64,000 nucleotides of DNA from DAOPZC01 sp035353175 (GCA_035353175.1 DAOPZC010000008.1:41889-105888), one strand, 5' to 3'. Shown: positions 50,528-60,230, numbered from the stretch's first letter. Numbers and translations: made by a program. Notes: a model not told the origin generated them from the letters alone.

Positions 50528-50557
50528 TGTGCGGGCGAATAATTATTCTTCCGCACA
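50528..50557. promoter_or_regulatory. 30-bp near-perfect palindrome in the carB-carA gap
   Basis: TGTGCGG at 50528-50534 pairs with CCGCACA at 50551-50557, enclosing GAATAATTATTC (50537-50548) and two 2-base mismatches. It begins 3 bp after the carB stop and ends 17 bp before the carA ATG (minus strand). As RNA it would form a 7-bp stem, an internal loop and a 4-bp top stem. It has no T-run, so it is not a standard terminator. Confidence 0.6.
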
Positions 50558-50560
50558 GGT

Positions 50561-53500
50561 TCAGGCGTGGGTGTGGAGGGCTTTACGGTTGTATTCCTGG
50601 AGGGAGAGCACCTCGCAGCGTTTGAGCGTGCGCAGGCGCTTGATCCCGTCCACGGCGGACTGCAGTCCGCGCACGGTGGTGGTGATCGGCATACCGCGGC
50701 GGATCGCCTCGGTGCGCATGATCACTTCGTCTTGGGCGGGTTTGGCTCCGGTGGGGACGTTGACGATCCACTGGACCTCGTTGTCGAGAATCAGGTCGAG
50801 CGCGTTGGGGCGGCCGTCGGAGATGCGGAACACCGCGCGCGCCTTGATTCCCGCGTCGCGCAGGGCGGTGGCCGTGCCGCGTGTGGCGTAGATCGTGTAG
50901 CCGAGGGCGGCCAGTTCGCGGGCCATGGCCACCGTCTCTTGCTTGTCGTGGTCCGCGACGCTGAGGAACACGTTGCCCGCGAGGGGCAACGGGTTGCCCG
51001 CGCCGAGCTGGCTCTTGACATACGCCATTCCCGGATCGGGGTCGATGCCCATGACTTCGCCGGTGGAGTGCATCTCCGGGGTCAGCAGGGCGTCGCAGCC
51101 GGGGAAGCGGTTGAAGGGCAGCACCGCCTCTTTGAACGCGTAGTGACGGATGGTGACCTCGCGGGTGAAGCCGAGCTCCTTGAGGGTCTTGCCGGCCATG
51201 ACCAGCGCGGCGAGGCGCGCGAGCGGTACGCCGATGGCCTTGCTGACGAACGGTACGGTGCGCGAGGCGCGCGGGTTGACTTCGAGGATGTACACCACGC
51301 CGTTCTGCACCGCGTACTGGACGTTCATCAGGCCGACGACGCCCAGTTCTTTAGCGAGGGCATGCGTGTAGCGCCGGATCTCATCGCAGACCGCCGGCTT
51401 GAGGCTGCGGGGCGGAATGCTGCATGCGCTGTCGCCTGAATGGATGCCGGCCTTTTCGACGTGCTCCATAATGGCGCCGAGCACCTGGATCTTGCCGTCG
51501 GAGATGCAGTCCACGTCCACCTCGATCGCGTCCTCCAAGAACTTGTCGATCAGGACCGGGTGTCCCTCGGAAGCTTCGAAGGCCTCTTTCACGAAATCGG
51601 CGAGCGACGGCTCGTCGTAGACGATGGCCATGGCGCGGCCGCCGAGCACGAACGAGGGGCGGACCAGCACCGGGAAGCCGATGCGGCGGGCTACTGCGAG
51701 CGCGCCGGCGTAATCGGTGGCCGTGCCGTTGTCGGGCTGGCGCACGCCGACTTTGTCTGCGAGCTGCTTGAAGAACTCGCGGTCTTCGGCCTTTTCGATG
51801 CTTTCGGGCGAAGTGCCGATGATGGTCACGCCGTTGGCGGCGAGCGCCTTGGCGAGGTTGAGCGGCGTCTGGCCGCCGAACTGCACGATCACGCCGTCGC
51901 AGGCTTCGCGGCGGTAGATGGCGAGCACGTCCTCGAGGGTCACGGGCTCGAAGTAGAGCTTGTCCGAGGTGTCGTAGTCGGTCGAGACGGTTTCGGGATT
52001 GCTGTTGACCATGAGCGTCTCGAAACCGGCCTCGCGCAGGGCGTAGCAGGCGTGAACGCAGCAGTAGTCGAACTCGATGCCTTGGCCGATGCGGTTGGGC
52101 CCGCCGCCCAGAATCATGATTTTCTTCTTTGTCTTGTCCGGGGCGGGAAGGTCAGAAAGGTCGGCGGCGGTGGACCAGGTGGAGTAAAAATAGGGTGTGA
52201 AAGCCTTGAATTCAGCAGCGCAGGTGTCGACGAGGCCGTACACCGGCAAGAGGCCGAGTTTCTCGCGCGCGGCGCGCACGTCCGTCTCGGAGGAATGCGT
52301 GAGGTTGGCGATCTGCTTGTCCGAATAGCCGAACTCTTTGGTCTGCCGGAAGAGCGGAGCATCCGCGGTCAGCGCGTCGAGCGAGCCGGTCTTGCGGATC
52401 TCTTCCTCAAAGGCGACCAGTTCGTGGAGCTGGTTGAGGAACCACGGGTCGACCTTGGTGATCTTGTGGATGCGGCTGACGCTCCAGCCGCGCACGAAGG
52501 CCTCGTGGATGTGGAAGATGCGGATCGGGCCCGCGTGGCGCAGGGCGTTCTCGAGCGACTCGTCGGTGAAGTGGCGGCTGACATCTTTGTCTTTGCCGTC
52601 CGCGCCGAAGCCGCCGCGCCCGATCTCGAGTGAGCGCAGCGCCTTTTGGATCGACTGCTGGAAGGTTTTGCCGATGGCCATGGTTTCGCCGACCGACTTC
52701 ATGGAGGTGGTCAGCGAAGGGTTGGAACCCGGGAACTTCTCGAAAGCGAAGCGGGGAACCTTGGTGACGACGTAGTCGAGGGCCGGCTCGAAGCAGGCGG
52801 GCGTCTCGCGCGTGATGTCGTTGCGCAGCTCGTCGAGCGTGTAACCGATGGCGAGCTTGGCGGCGATGCGCGCGATGGGGAAGCCGGTGGCCTTGGAGGC
52901 GAGAGCCGAAGAGCGGCTGACGCGCGGGTTCATCTCGATGACCACGAGGCGGCCGTCGGCGGGATTGATGGCGAACTGCACGTTCGAGCCGCCGGTCTCG
53001 ACGCCGATCACGCGCATGACGGCAATCGAGGCGTCGCGGAGGAGCTGGTATTCGCGGTCGGTAAGCGTCATCGCCGGCGCCACGGTGATGCTGTCGCCGG
53101 TATGGATGCCCATAGGATCAAAGTTTTCGATCGAGCAGATGATCGAGATGTTGTCCTTGCGGTCGCGCATGACCTCCATCTCGAACTCTTTCCAGCCGAG
53201 CACCGACTCCTCGACCAGGATCTCGTTGACCGGGCTGAGGCTGATGCCGTTGGCGCAGATGGCTTCGAACTGCTGCGCGTCGTAGGCGATGCCGCCGCCG
53301 CTGCCGCCCAGGGTGAATGCGGGCCGGATGATGATCGGGAAGTCGCCGATCGACTTCTGGATCTTCCACGCATCCTCGAGGGTGTGGGCGGTGCCGCTTT
53401 TGGGCACGTCGAGGCCGATCTGAAGCATCGCGTCTTTGAAGAGCTGGCGGTCTTCGGCGCGGCGGATCACCTCGGCGTTGGCGCCGATCATCTCCACTTG

Positions 53501-53833
53501 GTAGCGTTCGAGGATGCCCTGGTCGGCCAACTGGATGGCGAGGTTCAGGGCGGTCTGGCCGCCGAGGGTCGGAAGAATGGCGTCGGGCCGCTCGCGGCGG
53601 ATGATCTCGTGCAGAATCTCGACGGTCAAGGGTTCGATGTAGGTCCGGTCGGCGAATTCCGGGTCCGTCATGATGGTCGCGGGGTTGCTGTTGACGAGAA
53701 CCACCTCATAACCTTCCTCGCGAAGGGCTTTGCAGGCTTGTGCGCCGGAATAATCGAATTCGCAGGCTTGTCCGATGACAATCGGTCCCGCGCCGACAAT
53801 CATGATTTTCGAGAGGTCGTTTCTTTTGGGCAT
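50561..53833 (-). CDS. carB: carbamoyl phosphate synthase large subunit
   Basis: A 1090-residue synthetase made of two homologous halves, each with a pre-ATP-grasp and ATP-grasp domain. Opening motifs are VGAGPIVIGQACEFDYSG and, in the second half, LGGGPNRIGQGIEFDYCCVHA. GGSGGGIAYD and VLGGRAMAIVYDE are the glycine-rich ATP loops. An oligomerisation region joins the halves (about 400-550), and the last 140 residues form the MGS-like allosteric domain (NVFLSVADHDK, LGYTIYATRGTATAL). Length is typical. Start at 53833 with GGAG about 10 bp upstream. Confidence 0.99.
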   Translation of the reverse strand: MPKRNDLSKIMIVGAGPIVIGQACEFDYSGAQACKALREEGYEVVLVNSNPATIMTDPEFADRTYIEPLTVEILHEIIRRERPDAILPTLGGQTALNLAIQLADQGILERYQVEMIGANAEVIRRAEDRQLFKDAMLQIGLDVPKSGTAHTLEDAWKIQKSIGDFPIIIRPAFTLGGSGGGIAYDAQQFEAICANGISLSPVNEILVEESVLGWKEFEMEVMRDRKDNISIICSIENFDPMGIHTGDSITVAPAMTLTDREYQLLRDASIAVMRVIGVETGGSNVQFAINPADGRLVVIEMNPRVSRSSALASKATGFPIARIAAKLAIGYTLDELRNDITRETPACFEPALDYVVTKVPRFAFEKFPGSNPSLTTSMKSVGETMAIGKTFQQSIQKALRSLEIGRGGFGADGKDKDVSRHFTDESLENALRHAGPIRIFHIHEAFVRGWSVSRIHKITKVDPWFLNQLHELVAFEEEIRKTGSLDALTADAPLFRQTKEFGYSDKQIANLTHSSETDVRAAREKLGLLPVYGLVDTCAAEFKAFTPYFYSTWSTAADLSDLPAPDKTKKKIMILGGGPNRIGQGIEFDYCCVHACYALREAGFETLMVNSNPETVSTDYDTSDKLYFEPVTLEDVLAIYRREACDGVIVQFGGQTPLNLAKALAANGVTIIGTSPESIEKAEDREFFKQLADKVGVRQPDNGTATDYAGALAVARRIGFPVLVRPSFVLGGRAMAIVYDEPSLADFVKEAFEASEGHPVLIDKFLEDAIEVDVDCISDGKIQVLGAIMEHVEKAGIHSGDSACSIPPRSLKPAVCDEIRRYTHALAKELGVVGLMNVQYAVQNGVVYILEVNPRASRTVPFVSKAIGVPLARLAALVMAGKTLKELGFTREVTIRHYAFKEAVLPFNRFPGCDALLTPEMHSTGEVMGIDPDPGMAYVKSQLGAGNPLPLAGNVFLSVADHDKQETVAMARELAALGYTIYATRGTATALRDAGIKARAVFRISDGRPNALDLILDNEVQWIVNVPTGAKPAQDEVIMRTEAIRRGMPITTTVRGLQSAVDGIKRLRTLKRCEVLSLQEYNRKALHTHA

Positions 53834-54140
53834 CTTTTAAAGCTCCGGTCTACCGCGTATAAGGCAATTCCTGAATAAACAAGCAGAGGGTGTGCCAAAT
53901 GCGGCTGATATGGATCAGCCGAATATTTTGACACAAAAATGGCCGCCGCGCCATAGTGACCGTATGGCTTTTTGCGAAAAGAGGGGGTCGTGCGGGGGGC
54001 GACGAACAGCGACGGACAAAAATGTATCATGAAGGTTTTTTTACTACGTAAATGTCGTGTCGATGCGCGGCAGAATTCGTTTCCATTTTCAGGGATGTCA
54101 GGTATGATAACCTTCCGATAAATGTAAAAGGGAGAGCGTT
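53834..54140. other. divergent intergenic region carB / HzsA-like gene
   Basis: This 307-base AT-richer gap holds a perfect 8-bp hairpin CGGCTGAT-ATGG-ATCAGCCG at 53902-53921, followed by an AT-rich stretch. On the minus strand a -10-like TATACG (near 53860) may serve carB. On the plus strand TATGAT at 54103-54108 with a weak TTTCCA -35 may serve the HzsA-like gene. No gene is evident. Confidence 0.4.
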
Positions 54141-56687
54141 ATGAGTTTGATCCGGCGGCGGTTCGTGTGTATGTGCGTGGCGGCGGCATGCGCAAGGGGA
54201 ATGTCCGATGAAACGGCGGTTGTCCGCCGGAGTTCGGAGGCGGCGACAGAGTACCGCCTGTTGGCGCGCGAGATGTCGCGGCCGTCGCAGGCGCAAGCCG
54301 GCATTTTCGATGAAGCGGCTCGGCGGTCGCAGGCGTATCACCCGGCCGCGACGATTTTTCCGTCTGACCGCGATCCCCTGGATGTGGTGGCTCGGCGGAT
54401 CCGCGCTTTGTATGACGACCTATATCGGCAGGTCCCTGCTCTGGCGGATGCGGGGCGTCGGCTGGCGGAGTTGGAGGGGCGCGTCAGGGAAACGCCTGTG
54501 ACGGAGACGCCGCGTCGGTATGCTCTGTTCGGCGAAGCGCTCGCGCTGCGCCGCGAGATCGCGTTCGCGAACCCGCTCCTGAAGCCGATCAGCAAGATCC
54601 TGTTCATCACCCGCGAGGCGCTCCCGCCGGATGAACTGGATTGGGGCGTGCACATGTGCGACCAGTTCTTCGGGTTTCACGCCACGTCGCACGGGTTGAC
54701 GCGGGAAAACGGACTGTATGTGCTGGAGAACCCTTGGTCGGATGCGCCGACGGCCCGGAATCTCCTTAAGGACGCGGTCATCGAGGCTGGGGCTCGGAAA
54801 GGCACGAAACTCGGGAACGGCGGCTATCTCGCTCCCGATGTGTCGTTTGACGGCCGTCAGGTCCTGTTCGCTTATACCGACGGCAACCCTCAGATTCGGG
54901 TTTGGAACGACTCGACGGTCTTCCATATCTTCCGGTGCAACGCGGACGGTTCGGGATTGGTCCAGCTGACGGAAGGCAAGGTGAACGACTTTGATCCCTG
55001 CTGGCTTCCCAATGGCCGGATCGCCTTCATATCCGAACGGCGCGGCGGCTATGGGCGGTGCCACCGGCGAGAAGTACCGACTTTTACGCTGCATTCGATG
55101 TTCGAGGACGGTTCCGACATCGTCTGCATGAGTCCCCATGAGACCAACGAGTGGCAGCCGAGCGTGGACAACAACGGCATGCTTGTGTATACCCGCTGGG
55201 ACTATGTGGACCGCGGTTTCAATCAGGCCCACCACCCTTGGATCACCTATCCCGACGGCCGTGATCCGCGAGAGCTCAACGGCAACACGCACCTGTCGGA
55301 GCGGACCGCGCCGCACCTGATCGCGGACGTCCGCGCGATTCCGGGTTCCTCCAAGTATGTGGCGATCTCGGCCGGACACCACACCGAGAACCGCGGTTCC
55401 GTGATCATGATCGATCCGTCCGTGGCGGACGACGGGGCGATGTCGCAGATCAAGCGCGTGACGCCGGATCAGCTGCTGTCGGAAACGGAATACTACAGCT
55501 GGCAGAATCTGGCGAAAGGCTCGGGCGCTTACGCTACGCCGTGGCCGCTGAGCGAAACATATTATCTCTGTGTTTACGACGGGGATGCGAACGCGCAGTA
55601 CGGCGACATGGAATGGCGGCAGCGGCGTTATGCGGTGACACTGATGGACGCTTTCGGCAACAAGATCCCGCTCTACACGCATCCGATGATTTCATGCCTC
55701 AGTCCGATGCCGCTTCACGCGCGTCCGAAACCGCCTGTCTTGACGCACGGCACGCTAACGGGCCTGCCGCGTCTGGCGAACGGCGAAAAGCCGCCGGTGA
55801 CGCCGAAGGGGGCGTTGCCGAAGACGGCGACGGTGGGGCTTGTCAACGTCTATAACTCTCGCCGCCCTTTGCCGGAAGGAACGCGGATCGCGGCGTTGCG
55901 CATCTGGCAGATCTTGCCGAAGGTCATGCCGATTGTCGGGAACCCCCGCCTGGGCGTGTGTGACCAGACCTGCGGGCGGCAATGCCTGGGGACGGTTCCG
56001 GTCGAAGAGGATGGGAGCGCTTACTTTGAGGTGCCGGTCGGCGTGCCGGTGCTGTTCCATGCGCTCGACGGCAAGGGCGTTGCGGTTCAAGGCATGCGCA
56101 GCGTGACCTATACCGCTCCGGGCGAGCGGCTGATGTGCAACGGCTGCCACGAACAGCGCGTCGGCGCGGCGCAAACCGTGAACACCAGTACGCCGCTGGC
56201 GATGAGGCGTGCGCCGTCGACGATCCGCCCCGAGGTGGAGGGCTCATGCCCCTATAGCTATCCGCGGCTGGTGCAGCCGGTGTTGGAGGCCAAATGCGTA
56301 TCGTGCCACGGCGACACGCGCAAAGAGAAAATGCCGGATCTGCGCAAGGGCGAATGGCAGAAGAACCCGTTCCGGTTCTATTCCTCATTCTTCAGCTTGG
56401 TGCCGCTGGTGCACTATTACAGCAACGCGTACCGAGGGAAGGAGTGGTGGAAGGTGGGCGTGCAGCGGGACGCGTTCGTTCAGCCGTATACGGAGCCGGG
56501 CAAGTTTGGCGCGCTCGCTTCGCCGCTCTATGCCATGTTGACCCGCGGGCATCACGATGTGAAGCTGACGGATGAGGAGCTGCGCCGCCTGGTGATCTTT
56601 ATGGAATCGAACGCGGCTTATTTCGGGCATGATTACGACACGGATGCGCAGGCGGAGGGAAAAACGGTGTGTCCGGTGCTGCAGTAG
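54141..56687 (+). CDS. exported diheme cytochrome c protein with beta-propeller, HzsA-like
   Basis: An 848-residue protein with an AAGGG ribosome site and a basic, Cys-containing signal peptide (residues 1-21). The central part carries a PD40-type beta-propeller (LAPDVSFDGRQVLFAYTDG, DPCWLPNGRIAFISERRGG, EWQPSVDNNGMLVYTRWDYVD). The C-terminal third has two c-type heme sites, CNGCH (666-670) and CVSCH (719-723). The order propeller then diheme domain resembles the hydrazine synthase alpha-subunit family found across PVC bacteria. No other hydrazine synthase subunits are here, so an anammox role is not claimed. The redox partner is unknown. Confidence 0.87.
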   Translation: MSLIRRRFVCMCVAAACARGMSDETAVVRRSSEAATEYRLLAREMSRPSQAQAGIFDEAARRSQAYHPAATIFPSDRDPLDVVARRIRALYDDLYRQVPALADAGRRLAELEGRVRETPVTETPRRYALFGEALALRREIAFANPLLKPISKILFITREALPPDELDWGVHMCDQFFGFHATSHGLTRENGLYVLENPWSDAPTARNLLKDAVIEAGARKGTKLGNGGYLAPDVSFDGRQVLFAYTDGNPQIRVWNDSTVFHIFRCNADGSGLVQLTEGKVNDFDPCWLPNGRIAFISERRGGYGRCHRREVPTFTLHSMFEDGSDIVCMSPHETNEWQPSVDNNGMLVYTRWDYVDRGFNQAHHPWITYPDGRDPRELNGNTHLSERTAPHLIADVRAIPGSSKYVAISAGHHTENRGSVIMIDPSVADDGAMSQIKRVTPDQLLSETEYYSWQNLAKGSGAYATPWPLSETYYLCVYDGDANAQYGDMEWRQRRYAVTLMDAFGNKIPLYTHPMISCLSPMPLHARPKPPVLTHGTLTGLPRLANGEKPPVTPKGALPKTATVGLVNVYNSRRPLPEGTRIAALRIWQILPKVMPIVGNPRLGVCDQTCGRQCLGTVPVEEDGSAYFEVPVGVPVLFHALDGKGVAVQGMRSVTYTAPGERLMCNGCHEQRVGAAQTVNTSTPLAMRRAPSTIRPEVEGSCPYSYPRLVQPVLEAKCVSCHGDTRKEKMPDLRKGEWQKNPFRFYSSFFSLVPLVHYYSNAYRGKEWWKVGVQRDAFVQPYTEPGKFGALASPLYAMLTRGHHDVKLTDEELRRLVIFMESNAAYFGHDYDTDAQAEGKTVCPVLQ

Positions 56688-56734
56688 CGTGTGGGTGGTC
56701 AAAAACGGCGAAATCAAATGGCAGGGGGGAAGCG

Positions 56735-58714
56735 ATGCAACGGAGCGGAATGCGTCTGGCATGGGCGGGATGGGTGGTTGTCGCGGCGGGGACACTGGCG
56801 GCCGATGATGCGGCCATCCGCAGGGAATTGACGTCGCCGGTGTTGGATGGGCGGGTGTGCGGCGGAGAGCCCCGGCTGATGTTGGACCACGTGCTCTCGG
56901 AGCGCCTGGCGCAGGCGGGTGCGTCCATCCGAGCCGCACAGGAGCGGATCGCGGCTCCGGAGCAACTGGCCGCTTGGCAGCGGCGGACGCGCGCGGCGTG
57001 TCTGGAGGCGTTGGGCGGATTTCCCGAACGCTCGCCGCTCAACCCCCGTGTGACGGGGACGATCATGAAGAACGGTTATCGGGTGGAGAAAATTCTGTTC
57101 GAGAGCCGCCCCTCCTTTTATATGACGGCGCTGCTGTTCCTGCCGGACGCGGCCCGCTTCACGCCGCCCTATCCTGGCGTGATCATCGCCTGCGGACACA
57201 GCAACGACGGCAAGGGAATGCCCGGCTATCAGCGGGGGGCTGTGCTCGCCGCGGCGAACGGCATCGCCGCGCTGATCTACGACCCCATCGATCAGGGCGA
57301 GCGGCTGCAGGGGAGCGCTAAGGGCGGCAACTGCGCCGGACACAACACGACCGGCGTAAGCGCCGCTCTCCTCGGCTGGAATACCGCCACGTTCCGGATT
57401 TGGGACGGGATAAGGGCGTTGGACTACTTGGCCTCGAGGCCGGAGGTCGATGCGGGGCGCCTCGGTTGCATGGGGAACAGCGGCGGCGGCACGCTGACGA
57501 CCTATATCGCGGCATTGGACGACAGGGTCGTGGCCGCTTCGCCGAGTTGCTACATCTCTTCGCTGGAGCAGGTCTGCGGCAAGCTGGGACCGCAGGATGC
57601 GGAGCAGAACCTGTTCGGTCAGATGGCGTTCGGGCTGGACCATTCCGGCTGGCTGTTGCTGCGCGCGCCAAAAGCCACCTGCGTGTGCGCCGCGCAGAAA
57701 GACATGTTTCCGATTCAGGGAACCTATCAGACGCGGGACGAGGTGGAAGCCGTGTACATGCGGCTTGGCGCCGCGGACCGTTTCTCTCTGGCCGAATATG
57801 ATGGGCCTCACGCTTGGGCGGAGCCGCTCAAAATCTCGGCCGTGCGCTGGATGAGCCGCTGGCTGCGGCAGAAGGAGGAGATCGTGATTCCGCCCGAATC
57901 GGAAACGGGTCTCACGGCGGAAGAAGGGCGCGTGTCCGAGGCGGGACAGGTGATGAAACTCGCGGGCGCCCGTTCGGTATACGACATCATGCGCGACGAG
58001 TCGGTTCGGCTGGCGAGGCTCCGCGGCAATGTCGATGCGGTGACCTTGCGGAATTCGGTGCGGCGTTTGGCGGGGATCCGCGCGTTGAGTGCGATTCCCG
58101 TGCCGATCTCCGTGAACCGGTCGCAGACGCCTTTTGCGGGCGGCACGGTGCGGCGCGTCGCGCTGACGCAGGCGGGCCGCACCGCGGTGTCGGCCGTCTT
58201 CTTCCAGCCGGCGGATCCGCAAGGAGCTCCCGTTTTGGTGGTGGACGGCCTGGGCAAGACCAATGCCATCAGCACGGTGTCGTCGCTGGTGCGCGAAGGG
58301 TGCCCCGTGCTGGCGGTGGACGTGTGCGGCTTCGGCGAGACCCATGGCTCGGCGCACAAGTTCTACGGGGCGGAGAACGGCGACGAGGGCGCCGCGATGA
58401 CGGCGTTTTTATTGGGGCAGTCGCTGGTGGGCCTGCGCGCTGAGGACGTTTTGCTGTGCGCGCGGTGGCTGTCGGTCGCCTGCGGTTCGCCGAAGGTGGA
58501 TCTGCGCGCCGCGAACTGGGCCGTGACGCCCGCGCTGCACGCGGCGGCGGCCGAGCCTCAGCTTTTCGCCCGCGTGAGTGTGTCCGATGCGCCGTTGGCC
58601 TGGGAGGATGTCGTCGCGCAGGGCGACCGCCATCGTTTCTCCGACCTGGTGCACGGCGCGCTGCGGGAGTATACGATCGGTGATTTGAAAAGGGCCGCGG
58701 CGGAGCTGAAATAA
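56735..58714 (+). CDS. secreted double alpha/beta-hydrolase (acetyl xylan esterase-like)
   Basis: A 659-residue protein. ATG 56735 follows AGGGGGG; ATG 56750 is an alternative. A signal peptide spans residues about 5-28 (cleavage near LAA-DDA). The first hydrolase domain (about 130-400) has YPGVIIACGHSNDGKG and nucleophile Ser249 in GNSGGGTLT, plus a possible catalytic His in YDGPHAWAE. The second domain (about 450-655) has hydrolase-like VLVVDGLGKTN and VLAVDVCGFGETHG but lacks a clear GxSxG, so it is probably inactive or structural. Probably deacetylates a polysaccharide. Lies 47 bp after the HzsA-like gene. Confidence 0.85.
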   Translation: MQRSGMRLAWAGWVVVAAGTLAADDAAIRRELTSPVLDGRVCGGEPRLMLDHVLSERLAQAGASIRAAQERIAAPEQLAAWQRRTRAACLEALGGFPERSPLNPRVTGTIMKNGYRVEKILFESRPSFYMTALLFLPDAARFTPPYPGVIIACGHSNDGKGMPGYQRGAVLAAANGIAALIYDPIDQGERLQGSAKGGNCAGHNTTGVSAALLGWNTATFRIWDGIRALDYLASRPEVDAGRLGCMGNSGGGTLTTYIAALDDRVVAASPSCYISSLEQVCGKLGPQDAEQNLFGQMAFGLDHSGWLLLRAPKATCVCAAQKDMFPIQGTYQTRDEVEAVYMRLGAADRFSLAEYDGPHAWAEPLKISAVRWMSRWLRQKEEIVIPPESETGLTAEEGRVSEAGQVMKLAGARSVYDIMRDESVRLARLRGNVDAVTLRNSVRRLAGIRALSAIPVPISVNRSQTPFAGGTVRRVALTQAGRTAVSAVFFQPADPQGAPVLVVDGLGKTNAISTVSSLVREGCPVLAVDVCGFGETHGSAHKFYGAENGDEGAAMTAFLLGQSLVGLRAEDVLLCARWLSVACGSPKVDLRAANWAVTPALHAAAAEPQLFARVSVSDAPLAWEDVVAQGDRHRFSDLVHGALREYTIGDLKRAAAELK

Positions 58715-58793
58715 CCCGGCTTTACGGACGGTGTCCTGCAGTCGGGCCCACCCATGCGCGTCGTGCGCGGCGCCATGCCGTTTCCTGCTCCGG

Positions 58794-60122
58794 TTAGGTC
58801 GTCCGAAGATCTTCGCGGACGGACGCGCCGAGGAAGCGTAATTGGGGAACAAAGTCGGGGAACGACTCGTTCAGGATTTCCGCGTGATGAACGGTGATGG
58901 GTGCGGGTGCGGCCAACCCCGCCAGCGCGAGCGACATCGCCAGGCGGTGGTCGCCGCAAGCCTCGCAAAAGCCGCCCGTGAGTGTGCCCCCGAAGATCGT
59001 GAAGCCGTCGTGATGTTCTTCAAGTTTCACGCCGAGTTTCTTGAGCTCGCCGCACAGGACGGAAATCCGGTCGGTTTCTTTATAACGCAGTTCCCCGGCA
59101 TTGCGCACTTCCGTCTGGCCGTCTGCGAAGCAGGCGGCAATGGCGAACACGGGCAACTCGTCGATCATGCGCACGACGGTGTCGCCGCCGACGCGGATGG
59201 CCTTGAGCGGGGCTGCGGTCAGACGGATGTCGCCGACCGGCTCGCCTGCGACCAGACGCTGGTTTTCCACAATGATGCGGGCTCCCATCGCTTGCAGAAC
59301 ATCCAGAATGCCGGTGCGCGTGGGGTTCAGCCCGACGTCGCGGATGCAGACCGAGGAGCCGGGGACAAGCGCGGCGGCCACGAGAATAAAGGCGGCTGAC
59401 GAGATGTCTCCGGGCAGGGTGAGCCGCAGTGGCAAGAGAGGACGTGTGGGCGGTCTCACGGTGACCGTGAGCCCTTCCGTGCGAATGTCCGCGCCCATGG
59501 CGGCCAACATGCGTTCGGTATGATCGCGCGAGGGGCCCGGCTCGCGCAACGTGGTGACGCTGTCAGTGCCGAGCGCTGCGAGGATGAGGCATGATTTCAC
59601 CTGGGCGCTGGCGACGGGCAGCGTGTAGTCAATCGCGCGCAGCGGGTGGGCCGCGTCGCGTGCGGCGAGCGAGAGAGGCGCGCGGGCGTTGGGCGTTGAG
59701 ATGGGGACGCCCATGAGTTGGAGCGGCCCGGTGATGCGGTCCATCGGACGTTTGCGCAAACCTTGCGAACCGTCGAGTACGCAGGGCGTGCCGGCCGCGG
59801 CGAGCGCGCCTGCCAACATGCGGATCGTGGTGGCGGAATTGCCGCAGAAGAGCGCCTCGCTGGGCTGCGAGAATCCGCAGAGGCCTTTGCCGTGAACGGT
59901 GAGGCGTGAGCCCTCGAGCCGCCACCCGATGCCCAGGGCGGTCAGGACGTCCAGCATGACGCGGGTGACACCCGAAACCAGAAAACGGTCGATGACACTT
60001 TCGCCCTCGGCGAGAGCGGCAAAGAGTGCCGCGCGGTGCGAGAGCGATTTGTCGCCCGGCATCAGGAGATCGCCTGCCAAGGGGGCAGCTGTGGAAACAG
60101 AAAGGTCAAGTTTGGATTGCAT
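58794..60122 (-). CDS. aroA: 3-phosphoshikimate 1-carboxyvinyltransferase (EPSP synthase)
   Basis: A 442-residue enzyme that joins shikimate 3-phosphate and PEP in the chorismate pathway. Visible are PGDKSLSHR, LFCGNSATTIRMLAG, PVASAQVKSCLILAAL, the DELPVFAIAACFADG strand with the catalytic Asp, and ELRYKETDRI. The start at 60122 is set by homology; there is no ribosome site, and an ATG at 60140 is possible. Ala97 in GNSAT stands where class I enzymes have the glyphosate-sensitive Gly, so a class II enzyme is likely (inference). Confidence 0.97.
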   Translation of the reverse strand: MQSKLDLSVSTAAPLAGDLLMPGDKSLSHRAALFAALAEGESVIDRFLVSGVTRVMLDVLTALGIGWRLEGSRLTVHGKGLCGFSQPSEALFCGNSATTIRMLAGALAAAGTPCVLDGSQGLRKRPMDRITGPLQLMGVPISTPNARAPLSLAARDAAHPLRAIDYTLPVASAQVKSCLILAALGTDSVTTLREPGPSRDHTERMLAAMGADIRTEGLTVTVRPPTRPLLPLRLTLPGDISSAAFILVAAALVPGSSVCIRDVGLNPTRTGILDVLQAMGARIIVENQRLVAGEPVGDIRLTAAPLKAIRVGGDTVVRMIDELPVFAIAACFADGQTEVRNAGELRYKETDRISVLCGELKKLGVKLEEHHDGFTIFGGTLTGGFCEACGDHRLAMSLALAGLAAPAPITVHHAEILNESFPDFVPQLRFLGASVREDLRTT

Positions 60123-60230
60123 AATCAGTATTTTTAACATAAAGCCGCGCTGACACGAAGGGAGAAATAGTGCCGGCGTCTTTTTTTAGCGCGGCACAGG
60201 CGGTAAAGACGGACGGAGCGGAGTAGCCGA

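Noticed and set aside
51440..53878. Two long plus-strand frames opposite carB
   Set aside because: carB is certain; the plus-strand products are Asp/Glu/Val/Gly-rich shadows.
54141..56687. Anammox-type hydrazine synthase
   Set aside because: Only one subunit-like protein with two hemes is present and no partner subunits are seen; called HzsA-like only.
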